From Romanomermis culicivorax (taxonomy: Eukaryota > Nematoda > Enoplea > Mermithida > Mermithidae): a stretch of 64,000 nt of DNA. The first letter of the stretch is position 1, and each line of letters opens with the position of its first letter. The stretch lies in NCBI GenBank assembly GCA_963922205.1, contig CAWUHX010000013.1, positions 310,001 through 374,000 on the forward strand, given 5' to 3'. A program made the position numbers and the translations under genes. This document shows positions 1-10,995 of this stretch, piece by piece. Below the pieces are notes generated by a model. That model was not told where the DNA came from, ran no database searches, and worked only from the letters and a program-made list of their open reading frames with translations.

Positions 1-2694
1 ACGCTCACCACCGAGGAACTGCTCGAACGCCCTATCGATGTCGAAGTTGAGCCCGCCGATGACGAGCTACTCGATACGCCAGTTTTCGAACTTAACATAG
101 CGAAGCTGCCGCCATCAACAGACGCGTCGGCCCTTCCTATGCCCGCTGCACCATCTGATATAACGGCAACTGCTACGCAGATCTCCGATTTCTTGAAACT
201 CACGCTCGACGAAATTTCCAATATTGCCCCGGCTCCGATGGACGAATCTACTCCCATCCAACCTGCCGCGATCGATTCCGAGACTATGACGTCAGAACAA
301 ATGTTGACCGATATACCCCAAGAAAGCACGGTAGATCAATCTACGTCTATGGAGGTCGCCCTCATAGAACCCACTGCTACGATACCGACCACGGCACCCG
401 CCGTGGACCCACGAATATATTTGGCAACACCGGCAGTTTTGCCGGGACCTCCGATAATTGCTACCGTTGCCGCAGCCAGGTATAGTGCTCCCGTACGTTT
501 TTTGCAACAGATTATTTCAGCTACTCAATGGGACACTTTGGCTGCAGCGCTCGCCGCGTATCATTTTCTGCCGCCGCTGCCCGGTATGTTGTTCCCGGAA
601 CATCATTGGAAAGACTACTCCGAAGCGTTGAAAGAAAAGATACAACACATTTTGCTGCCTCCACTGACGTTGATCGCCCTGGTCCCGCAAGTCGCCCAAA
701 CGGCTCCGGTAATGACCCAACCTGTCGTACAAATACCGGCTCCTTTACCACCGCCGGTCACATTGCAACCGCCACCGATGCCGCAACCGTCGCAACCCGC
801 GACTCTAGTGCCACCGACGGCGCCTGTGGATGTTCAAACCCCACAGGCTCCCAGCATGTCCGCGCCGGCTCTAGATCGCTATGGTAATCCTATCCGAAGA
901 CCCGGCCAGTATGAACACTCAACAAAGCGAAAACAACACCTTCAGGAAGAATCGGCGTACCGCAAATCTCACAAAACGCGAACAACGGACGAACCGAGCA
1001 CAGGGCGTACGCCGCCACCCAGCACTACCCGTGCTGAGCGCTGCAGAACGCCCAGCAAACGCACAACACATCGCCGCGAACAACGTGACCGAAAGAAAGC
1101 CCGCGAAGAAGCCGAAAAATCTTCGCAAGCTACCTCGACGCCAAAACTCAAAATTCCGTCATCCAGGACAGCAGCGCCGGCAACGAAACCGCCGCCTGCC
1201 CATCAAACCGATAGCCAACGTTCACGTCACGAGTCTCACTCCCGTGATGATCGCCACCGTAGAGAAACGCAACAAACTCAACCAACCAGCCGTGATAGTC
1301 GTCAACAAGAACGCCGCGATGATGTACCGCCGCACCGTACTCAAAGCGAACAAACTCGCCAGGTGCATTCGACTGGTTTTTACGAAGAGGCACACCGCCG
1401 CCACTTCCGCCGGTCACCACCCAAGTTGACGGACTTTATTAGCCCGCTGCATAGGGACGCTGAAATCCAACGGCGTCTGGAAGCTTTGAAAAACCCGCCG
1501 AAAGACGTGTTCAAAGCTCCGCTTCCACCACCTCCTATGGACGTGGAACCCGCCACGTCAACCGCCACCATGATTCCGCCAACGATTACATCGCAACTGC
1601 CTACGGTTCAGACAACTGGTACTACGACTACGGTAACCCACACCACGTCGCTGCCGCCTACGGCCCCGATGTCGGCTCCGGTTGCTGCGTTCAAACAGCC
1701 GCCAGTGGTCATCGCCACTAGACCGGTTCTTGGAGTTCCTCCGCCACCAAGTTCCGCACCAACTATCGAGTCACGGTTGCCTAGTGAAGCTACGCGATTA
1801 CCAAATTATACGCATTTCCAAACCACCGATTCGCCGCATTGCGTTACGCTAGTAACGCCTCGCTACCCGCCGCATATCGACCCTGCCGTTGAGTTTTTCT
1901 CGCCGCGCACGCTGCACGAAATGGTGTTGATCAACTTTTTCGGCCGCCTCGGTATTCGCATCATCATGCCTGTGCACATCCGTGCTACGAACGCTTCGCT
2001 CGCGTTGTACCAATATTTTCGAGAACATTACCGCCCCGCGTATCGAGAACAACAACCGCCAATATCGCACGACGTGGCCACTCTGATATTGAGATGGGTC
2101 GCTGGCCTTTGGGCTGAGGAGCTCGGCGTCGTTGACGCCGTTCACACCGCCCACTTGGCCCTTTTCCTATACGAAGCCCGCGGTTTGGATAACCCCTCGT
2201 GTCTGCTACAAGCCTATAACACCGCTGTCGGGTTAATAGACAGTTGGATGGCTTATCCGCACTACGCCCCGTTTCCACAACCGCCGGAAATCGCCGACAT
2301 TCAACAAATTTATTTGCAGTATCACAGCAAGACAGATCGCCCCGCACCCCTGCTGCGTCGGCACGACTTTTCTGCCCGGTGGAATCTACTGCCACCGCGA
2401 CCGTTGCCGCCAACAGGGTTGCCGTCCGATCGCCCATCACTAATCGCCACTCAACTGCCACCTCGAGGCGTGAACCCGCTCTCACCGCTTCAACCTCAAA
2501 CGTATACCTCGTCTTCGCGCCGCCGCGATACCAACGATTACGGTCAAAACCGCTACTCCCGTAATATCCGTTTTGATGGCCATGACGACCCTCGCGATCC
2601 ACATGGCTACCATAACGAGCGATACCGACGAAACGAACGTGACCGCTGTGATTCTCCTCGAAACTACCGATCTGCATCCGATACTCGCCACTGA
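1..2694 (+). CDS. gag/capsid-like proline- and arginine-rich retroelement ORF, 5' partial
   Basis: The frame is open from base 1, so the 5' end lies outside the window; the first internal ATG is at 139 and the stop is at 2692-2694. Order: an acidic N-terminal stretch, Pro/Thr/Gln-rich low complexity, a strongly basic Arg/Ser/Thr-rich middle (about residues 260-440 from the internal ATG), more proline-rich sequence, a compact mostly helical region (about 600-740) and an Arg/Asn/Asp/Tyr-rich tail. This resembles a capsid followed by a basic RNA-binding tail. I see no zinc knuckle, protease or RT. It is much GC-richer than the flanking host DNA and is followed by a polypurine tract and an LTR, so it is the last ORF of an LTR element. 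The capsid assignment is inference from architecture. Confidence 0.6.
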   Translation, partial: TLTTEELLERPIDVEVEPADDELLDTPVFELNIAKLPPSTDASALPMPAAPSDITATATQISDFLKLTLDEISNIAPAPMDESTPIQPAAIDSETMTSEQMLTDIPQESTVDQSTSMEVALIEPTATIPTTAPAVDPRIYLATPAVLPGPPIIATVAAARYSAPVRFLQQIISATQWDTLAAALAAYHFLPPLPGMLFPEHHWKDYSEALKEKIQHILLPPLTLIALVPQVAQTAPVMTQPVVQIPAPLPPPVTLQPPPMPQPSQPATLVPPTAPVDVQTPQAPSMSAPALDRYGNPIRRPGQYEHSTKRKQHLQEESAYRKSHKTRTTDEPSTGRTPPPSTTRAERCRTPSKRTTHRREQRDRKKAREEAEKSSQATSTPKLKIPSSRTAAPATKPPPAHQTDSQRSRHESHSRDDRHRRETQQTQPTSRDSRQQERRDDVPPHRTQSEQTRQVHSTGFYEEAHRRHFRRSPPKLTDFISPLHRDAEIQRRLEALKNPPKDVFKAPLPPPPMDVEPATSTATMIPPTITSQLPTVQTTGTTTTVTHTTSLPPTAPMSAPVAAFKQPPVVIATRPVLGVPPPPSSAPTIESRLPSEATRLPNYTHFQTTDSPHCVTLVTPRYPPHIDPAVEFFSPRTLHEMVLINFFGRLGIRIIMPVHIRATNASLALYQYFREHYRPAYREQQPPISHDVATLILRWVAGLWAEELGVVDAVHTAHLALFLYEARGLDNPSCLLQAYNTAVGLIDSWMAYPHYAPFPQPPEIADIQQIYLQYHSKTDRPAPLLRRHDFSARWNLLPPRPLPPTGLPSDRPSLIATQLPPRGVNPLSPLQPQTYTSSSRRRDTNDYGQNRYSRNIRFDGHDDPRDPHGYHNERYRRNERDRCDSPRNYRSASDTRH

Positions 2695-3107
2695 CGCCGC
2701 CATTAGGAGCTTTTTGTACAGTAATTCTGTTTTTTCTGTGTTTTTCGTTTTTCTTAACCCCATCTAAAACCGGTTGTTTAATTTCTAATCTCATTCGTGC
2801 TTTATTATTTTTGTACTAGTGTTTCCAGCGCACATGCAGCCGACGCTGCAACCACACAGTAAGATGACCGCCGGTGGCCCGCTACACGCCCCCACTTGCA
2901 CCGCCCTTTGTCCTTGCCTCTGCTGCCGGACCCACTGTTGTTGCCGCCCCAAAAATCGGCTCAAACTACCCCAACAACTCCGCCGGCCCCACTGTGTGAC
3001 GCCGAAGAATCCTTCCGCAACCCAGGTGACGGCCTGTAGTGGCGGAGCCCTTCCCCTTGCATGTTTTTTTCGGTATTCCCTGACGATTGCTTAAGGCGAT
3101 CTACCGC
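2695..3107 (+). other. 3' untranslated region of the left LTR element
   Basis: GC-rich DNA between the gag-like stop and the polypurine tract. Short open frames here lack any recognisable domain, and I see no gene. Confidence 0.5.
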
Positions 3108-3120
3108 AAGGGGGGAGGGG
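3108..3120 (+). other. polypurine tract (plus-strand primer) of the left LTR element
   Basis: An uninterrupted purine run (AAGGGGGGAGGGG) ends exactly where the LTR starts with TGTTGTA. This is the expected position of the plus-strand DNA primer of an LTR retroelement and it fixes the element as + oriented. Confidence 0.8.
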
Positions 3121-3695
3121 TGTTGTAGTGTGTTTTCCGCCGATTTTTTATCGTTTTGTCAAAGCGCGTTAGAGGCCCGCAGGTGGCAAGTGGAGAGAGC
3201 AACGCGGACCACCAGCAGCCATCTTACTGTAGCGCACGTCGGTATGCGTGCGCTGGTCTCTCTCAATTATGATCATTAGTGTTATAATTTCGTATGTTTT
3301 CTTACTAGTTGTGCGCCCCATTGGCCACCACTAGTCTATACTCGCCGCCTCCCACCACGCTTTTTGCTTCTTTCTCTCGCCCGTGCGTGGGGGTTGATTT
3401 TGTGTTTTTATTCGTTTCGCCCATCTCCGTTTTGTTCATGTAAGTTTTGCCTATTATTGCGTAATATTAAAAGGTAGGAAAAGTCTCGCCTTTCGATCTT
3501 GCGTAACAAGGGAGACAGTTAAAGAAAGCGGACCTTTCTTTAATTGTTGGGATAAATAGTGTTGGGGTTTAAGTACCAGTAATTAGATTATCGGGTAAAT
3601 GTGGGTGTGGGAAGCACGTACATTAAGGACGCAACCTCGGAATCTCAATCCTGCTCTCGCCACATCATCACGGCCCCGAGAACAAAAATACAACA
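3121..3695 (+). repeat. 3' LTR of the left retroelement (575 bp)
   Basis: The segment starts TGTTGTA and ends TACAACA, a perfect 7-bp terminal inverted repeat with canonical TG..CA ends, directly after the polypurine tract. The 5' LTR is outside the window, so LTR identity and the target duplication cannot be checked. The 5 bp after the LTR are GGTGC. Confidence 0.8.
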
Positions 3696-4826
3696 GGTGC
3701 AGCTTATTTTATTCATGAACTTAATGTATCCCTTTATGAGAAAATAAACTATTTGAAACAACGATAAAGTTAGAGAAATGTACGTATTGGAAAATTCTGG
3801 CCGTCTCGTTAGAAAATTAATGTTTACCTTTTGTTTGTCATTGACACCAGTAATAAGCTAATCGATTTCCCATGAACTTAGATGCGATACAGCTACAGTT
3901 TCAAACGTTGTTGACCTGCCTCTGTCTTGTCAAAAAAGCCTGTGTTCAGTCATAAAAAAATCAATAAGTTCAAGCAGCATAATTCCACTATATGCTAGGT
4001 ATATATTTCACAGTTCAGGCTCAAATAGAACGCGCTTCGGCTCCGTTTACGAATTTCAGCCGCTTAACGTTTCACTACTGTGTAAAAGTTTACTTTTCCG
4101 TGTGAAAATGACTTTTGCTTCCATGAATTCTGACATAAAATTTCATCATAAGCACAACGTATTTGGATCCGTCGTTTGTACTACGACAGTGCTGAAGCCT
4201 TGGTTCTACAGGAAGCTTGCGACTAGGCAATTAATTGACAAAATATTTATTTTTACAGGATCGTAAAAAGAATATTGAAACTCACGACAAAAAACGCGGT
4301 GACATTTGGAATTTTATGATGAAGTGTTTCGATACTGAATTTTTAAACATTAAAAATTTACATAAAACTGTCACGTCAACGCTGAATTCATGATTTCTTG
4401 AGTTCGGACGCGTGCTTCAGTCAAAATGATGGTCGAATAGGAACTTTTTTCAACCTGGAAAATAAAGAGTAACCACTCGGGAGTAAACTGATGCCTAGGA
4501 TTCTGCCAACGTTGTAAGTTCTTGAACTCTATTTCTATCCAAATCAAAAGAAATGTTAACGTCGTATATTTTAGTTGACCTGGAAACAGTAAAAGGTTTT
4601 CTATGTGGGACGATCCTACTACACAATTTCACAACGATTACCGATCTTGAAACTCAAATAATGTGTGAGTTGAAAAAAATTACCACAATAAAAATCAAAG
4701 TTTTTATTAAACCAATGCCAGTTAATTCAACTATAATTGCAGTTTGAAATATTGAAATTATGGACACGAAAAAGATAAGTATGAAGTCCGCAACTATTTT
4801 TGAGTAAACAAATTACTTACTATTCA
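3696..4826. other. intergenic, no gene seen
   Basis: AT-rich unique-looking DNA between the LTR and the 3' end of the MoaC gene. The open frames are short, without recognisable domains or splice-consistent partners. Confidence 0.5.
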
Positions 4827-7800
4827 TTAACTGATCAATTCATAATCGCTTTTACCGCCTTTTTTTCTGACCAATCGTACGTCTCTTATCGTAATATCGT
4901 TCGATACAGCTTTGCACATATCGTAAATAGTCAAAGCCGCTACGGTAACTGCAGTCAACGCTTCCATTTCGACGCCGGTCTTGGCGTGGCCAGTGACTAT
5001 GCTGTCGATCGAAATTTCTTTGTGTTCCGTGTCGACATGGAACGAAACGTCGACGCTCGATAATTGAATATTGTGGCATAATGGGATTAAATCAGATGTC
5101 TTTTTGGCGCCTGAAATGCCGGCTATTTGGGCGACAGTAAGAGCGTCGCCTTTTTTGAGTTTGTTTTCCATCACGAGCGCCAAAATTTGATCGTTCAACT
5201 TGACAATAGCGCGTGCTTGAGCCAGACGAGTAGTGATTGGTTTGTGACCGACGTCGATCATTTTGGCTTTTCCATCGCCATCAACGTGGCTCAGTTTTTG
5301 GAGTCTGAATGAGTTGGATGAGCTAACAAACCTTGATGGTACGAAATACAATTTTGGAATGAAATAATGGAAACATACGGAAACTTGTGATCTTCTATAC
5401 ACATTTTCGAATTCAATTGCTCGACTTATCCCGACATTAGAGAAACTCATTTTCGAATAAATCCGAATTATCATGACTAGGTGGGTCTTATTTGTTTCAC
5501 GACCACCAAAAATTACGAAGACGTTACATATGGAATACGAAAATGGCCACGTGAAAAAAAATCGTTACCACCTGAAAAAATTTGTTAATACTTGAAAAAA
5601 TGTATTACCACTCGAAAAACATCTTTAACCTTCGAGCGTGATGCACGACATTTTTCCAAAATGCATCGCAAAAAAAATCAAGATGTAGGAGTTTTTCAAT
5701 GTTCGACTTTCTTTTCAAGATAATCATGAAGAAAGTCAAGATGTCATTTTGAAAAAAATCAAGATGGGCGGGGCGACACATCAAGGGATAAAAATTTCTG
5801 AATCTAGCCAGTCAGAGGCGCTGCTCCGTCTCCTATGTTAATATATACGGGAACCCCTCAAAGTGAATTTCTGAGGTCACGGCTTGTTGGCGGAGGCCTT
5901 CCTTGGTTTTCACGAGGTCGGCAGAGAGGGAGGTTATTTTGCACGTGGAATCTTTCAACTAAGCTTCTAGTGCTTCACGCTCTGATTCTTGCTCATCCGA
6001 TAACACATCTACTCTAGTTTCTCACTTTTAAATTTCGTATCCACACATTCAGCATACTGTGGAAGCTGTACATTCATAATAAACCATTGCTACTTTAAAA
6101 AGTCATATGATCAGCAACATAGTAAACATGCTTCATCACAAATGGTGAAAACTGCGCGGACTCAACAGTGATCGTCTGGTTTCTTGGTTACAATCGTTAA
6201 TTTTAATAATCATGAGCAAAAATAACTGTTTTCAACAAGGTTGCTGTTTTCAGGGAAACTTGCACTTCCGAAAACATTTTTAGAGCCGCAGAACAGTTCG
6301 ACATTTTTTCTAAATCTCCAACATCGAATTTTTGTAAATGATAAAGATCTATTTCAGCGTTTTTTATTCGTAACTATAGTCCATACATTGTCAAATAATA
6401 GATGCAGCGGTCGAAATTTCGACAGACGCAACATTACTAGAGGTCAGGGACCAATTGCGCAGCCTTGGAGCTGTTGAAAAAGATGATTGTCAACGAATCT
6501 GCGTCCAAATTTATTGAATATGGTCAATGAATCTTCCGTAATTTTGAATAGCGCTGCGAACTCGCTGCATCTGTCATTTCAAAATAAATGGAGTATAGAC
6601 CCTTCATCGATATTTTCCCACTAAAAATGTCGGTTCTTCTGGTGTCTGTCAAGAATATTCCATGAAAAATTACAAAAATTGATGGTTTTGCATTAATCTA
6701 AATCAGCTTTGTGTGAATTTCGATACTAGAATAATTCTGCTATGGAACGGAAAGAACCGGCACCTCCAGAGCAGCTTTGGTTATTTTAAGTTGGTACTTC
6801 TAGTCAATTCCTTTTCTTTCAATAGTTTCCCAATTCCGCGTTGAACTGATTTTAAGGGGAAAAAGAACGAGCTCTGGGCTCTGACCAGACTTCGATTATA
6901 TTAAACGTGAAAAAAGAATGCCAGTTTTTTGTTACTACAACTGCAATTCGTTTGCATAAACACGAAGACGGATTATACAAATAGTAATTTCATTCGTGAT
7001 AAGTCAGTCCACAGCAAAACTAGACGCAAAAATTTTTCGACAAAAATGAACCGGAAAATTTAATTTGCAAACAAAAGACAATGAGAGTGATGGAAAGGCA
7101 AATCTTATCAAAAAACGTTTATCCACTTGGAACTGATGACAAAAAAATCGATCGACGTTCTATGACACCCTGTAATTTACTTCAACGTCCCCGTTTTATA
7201 TTTTAAACCTGCAAGTTACGTATAGTCTCTAAAGTTCCCTTCCGAACCTTTGATTCAGAAAAATTTTGGTTCGGTAGTCTGAAACACCGAAAGTCGAGTC
7301 AAACTAAAATAAAATATTCGAAGTTAATTTTTGCTTAAAGCTAGGATGAGTACACTCAGTAACAATCGAAAAAACATTTCGTTCAATTTTGACTGTAAGT
7401 AGTATCAAACGAGTACTCAACGGGATAAAAATGTTGAGTTTTACCAAAATCCACATGATAATTCCAGTTTTACCTAGCCATTCCCTCAGTTTTATTTTCC
7501 TCGTCGTCATCCCAATATCGCGTCAAATCTTGACGGTCATTTGCCGATTTGGTTGAACTTTCTGACGAAATTTCTCTTTCGCTTTGCTTTGATGTCATAT
7601 CGCTCCAATGTTCGCCGAAATTTATGCCCAAAAACTGGTATTTGTTACAGTTATTTCGCTTTAAAAACTTTTCCACGTCGAAGTTTTCGGCATTTCTTAC
7701 CCGCGATGGACGTTTTTCTCCGGATCCGTATAAAATATGTGAGAATAATACACAAATCGTGTCAAACAGAGTACCCGAATTTTCCAGTCGTCCGTTTGAA

Positions 7801-7829
7801 GTTAGCGAAGTCAAGAATCGTTTAGCCAT
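4827..7829 (-). CDS. MOCS1: cyclic pyranopterin monophosphate synthase, MoaC / MOCS1B-like
   Basis: MoaC converts the MoaA product into cyclic pyranopterin monophosphate in molybdenum-cofactor synthesis; in animals this step is mitochondrial. The C-terminal exon (5304-4827) encodes a full MoaC domain of about 158 residues with PLCH, GVEMEALTA and YDMCK motifs. Lys, His, Asp and Lys fall at the spacing of Escherichia coli K51, H77, D128 and K131. A second ORF (7829-7474), starting at an ATG with a basic, Ser/Thr-rich N-terminus, ends in AG|GTAAAA. Its phase fits the acceptor TTCAG at 5305-5309, giving a 278-codon two-exon model; the upstream exon is inference. Alternatives are an intron-retained start near 5474, also targeting-peptide-like, or splicing from the MOCS1A gene upstream. 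Confidence 0.85.
5305..7473 (-). other. intron of the MoaC gene model / spacer
   Basis: This is intronic if the two-exon MoaC model is right, otherwise upstream spacer. It is AT-rich with short homopolymer-rich stretches (5500-5760). No other gene or clear TE boundary was recognised. Confidence 0.4.
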
Positions 7830-8156
7830 CTGAAAAAAAGCAACCTTACCTACAGGATAAGGAGGAATCAGACAAATATACGGAGAAAAACGCTAGAAAA
7901 CGTTTAAACGATTAAACAAAAAATATTTATTCTATGTATTTATATCTCAATAATATCAAATAAAAACCAGGACTGAATCAATGTTCTTTTATTTTATCAA
8001 CAATCATCGCTCACAACGGTTGAAAAATGACTAACCACCGATCTTAACCATGGGACGGTTTGGAAGTTTGGACAGAATTTCGAGACCTTAAATTGATGCA
8101 AATCGAAACGTCTATAGTGATGTAAAGATAGAAGTGCAATTTTACATTTCGAACTA

Positions 8157-10413
8157 GGGCCTGAATCGGGCTAGCAATTTCCGGCCCTGTCCGAAAAAAT
8201 TTTTCAGAAGCCCGAACCCGGCCCGGTCCTAAATCGGGCTTTAACCTTGAGGCCCGACCCGGCCCGATTAAAAAAAACAAGGCCCAGAGCCCGACCTGAA
8301 AGTCCGATTTTGAGACACACTTTCTGAGAAAATTCAGTTGTGATAAGTAAAAAATTAACCCTACCTGAAAATTACACGTTTGGTGTAACTTGATGCGCTA
8401 GGAACGAAAACGATATTCATTTCGTCTGAAAATATTTTCGATTTTTGACATCCTGAGGCCGGTATTACTATAAAGCTGGAGCTTAAGACCATCTTGCTTA
8501 AGCTGGACCTTAAGTTCGTATTACTAAAAGTTAAGCCGGTGCTGAGCAAGGAAGACGAGTTAAGCTGCAGCATATTTTTATATCTTTTGTGTGGAAAGTT
8601 AAGATGGATCTTGGTGAAGCTACAGCTTAAGTCGGTACCACTAAGAAGTTAAGCTGCAGCTTAGCGAAACTTAGGCTGTAGCTTCACTTTTTGTGCCGAC
8701 ATTTTTTTGTGCCTCTACGATGTGTATTTTCTTCTGTGTGCAAAATCCGACAGCAGTACCTTGTATCTATACGCATTGAACATATTGAAAAATACTAATA
8801 CGGATAGCCTATATACATAAATGAAGCGATTAGTCGTTATACATTTCCTAGGAAAAGTTTAACAACTTTTGTCCTCATCGTTTTCGTTGTCACTTTTTTG
8901 TCCTTGCTTTTTGTCATCCTGAGTGGTAGTGGTCATTTTTGTCACAAAAACTTCGTTAATTTATTCATTCATCGATCCTCTCACTGATTTTCTCAACTTC
9001 AATCGAGTCGGAGAAAAAATGATCCTGGAACTGATCGGATTCACAAATAAATTTGCTTCTGAGCGTGCGGTTTGAATCATCGAATAACAAATTTTTCAAA
9101 TATATGATTGATTCTCGATTGAATCGATTCTCGATTGAAAGTCTATATCACTGTAAAAATCCAAGGGATTCATATGGTCGAGAAAAATGTGATTTCTACG
9201 AATTCTATCTTGACGTTATTTTTCATCAAGCAATAAAACCAAACGACCAGCTATTATCGTATAACAACATAAAATCCGAACTTGAGATAGCTACCTCTCC
9301 CACCGTCTTGACTTTTTCACGTTAAGTTGTAGATTAAGATCTAGCTTAACTTTCGTAATACTGGTCCGACTTAAGCTCCAGCTTAATGATCGAATGGACT
9401 GAAGTCCGAGACTTAAGTTTGAATCTTAAGTCTCTTGCTCAGCTGCAGTTTAACAGTGTTTTGATAATACCGGCCAGCTTGGTGCTCAGCTGTTGCTTAA
9501 CTTTTATATATGTTATAACGTTGTAGAGACTTAAGTTCGATCTTAAGCTCCAGCTTAAATCGCAAGAGTAATACCGGCCTCAGTTCTTTTAACTTTTGAA
9601 AGTTTAGGTACGTCAGACATCGCGTCCTGAAAACTTACCCAATATTAGGCCGATCGATGGGTACCAATTTACCGCAGGATTCATTAGTGTAAAATATGTA
9701 TTGAGAATACACCAAATTTTGAGAGCATTTTTTCACAAAAATCATCATATCTACTGCTTAAGCACAGAAGCACCAAAAAATTCCTTATTCAATAGATAGT
9801 ATGCGATGCCTTCTACCTGCTGACAAATAATTGCTTAAATTCATGTACTGCTAGAAGGTCGTAGGATGGAGTATGAATACCATCTCATAATTACATTTTC
9901 TGATAATTGCGACATCTATTGTGAGAGAATCAAAACATGATACATTTCAGAACTGAGACATCGTTCCTAGCGCATCAAGTTACACCAAATATGTGATTTT
10001 CAGGTAGGGTTAACTTTTCACTTATTATAACTCAGTTGAACCCTCTCAGAAATCGTGTTTTAAAATTTGAAAGGCAATTCCATTTGGTAGAGCAAAAAAA
10101 TGGACGCAGAAAACAAAGAGAGCGAGTAACAAGCACAGTGGGTCGGGCTGAGTTTTGGCTACTTTGTCCGTGGTTTTTGGTTAAAAAAATTGAAAAATGA
10201 AAATCTTTTGGTTTTCTTCAGGTACACTGAAAAAAATTAGGTGTCACGAACAAAATTTATTTGATACAGTAATCACAACGAATATAACCAAAAACTATAA
10301 CTTGCACATCAAAATTTTCGGGCTTTCTGAGAATAGGTCGGCCCGACCCCAGATTTTTTCAGACAGCCCGAACCCGGCTCAAAGCGCGTATTTCGGGCTT
10401 AAATTCAGATCCT
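8157..10413. mobile_element. composite hAT-like element with nested palindrome-rich element
   Basis: The ends are imperfect inverted repeats (left AGGGCCTGAATCGGGCT; right, read inward, AGGATCTGAAT) flanked by an 11-bp direct repeat ATTTCGAACTA (8146-8156 and 10414-10424). Subterminal arms are also inverted: about 8300-8410 is the reverse complement of about 9960-10075, and CCCGA/GGGCT-rich stretches occur at both ends. The middle contains another inverted-repeat element (8453-9589). No transposase frame is visible, so it is non-autonomous. It lies between the two MOCS1 genes. Confidence 0.6.
8453..9589. repeat. palindrome-rich inverted-repeat element (AGCTGGAGCTTAAG family)
   Basis: It starts CTGAGGCCGGTATTACT and ends with the reverse complement of that sequence. 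Inside, variants of AAGCTGCAGCTTAA recur in both orientations near each end. The core has no recognisable protein; the longest frame (about 9053-9325) matches nothing I know. A related set of motifs occurs at 21500-22650. Confidence 0.6.
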
Positions 10414-10995
10414 ATTTCGAACTAATCATTAAGTATTTTCTACGGAAATTGAGGTGAGCAAAACTCGGAATGAAACACGTTGAACAGAAAAATCCAAACA
10501 AAAAATGGCATCCTAATCCAATTATCAGTCAAAAATGTTAAACTTCATCTACAAAATCTGAAAAAATTTTTTGAATTTGGGCCAAAATTTCTATGAACTT
10601 GTGCGACTCTCAGAATCGGGAATAAAGTATTGTTCAGTTTTTTGTTATCCGTTTCACAAAAATAATAAAACTGTAGATTTTGATCCAATCATTGAAAAAA
10701 TTTCCCACAAAAAGTCTTACATAAAAGCTGTATACCCGCGATTCTAAATTCACACGTGATTTTGAGCGTTGATATTTTCATGTTTAAAATTATTTGTTCA
10801 GCAAAAAACAAAAACTCAACTTTAAGAGACGAGGAGCGATTTTCTTCGGTTCAATTTTTGGATTAAATATTTTGTAACTCACGGAAATACAACATTTTCA
10901 TGAATCCTGGAACTTCAAGGCAGATGAAAAAAGGGAAAATAATTTACAACAGAAATGACGACGTGAATTGTTTCGTTACAACGTTGAAAATCTAG

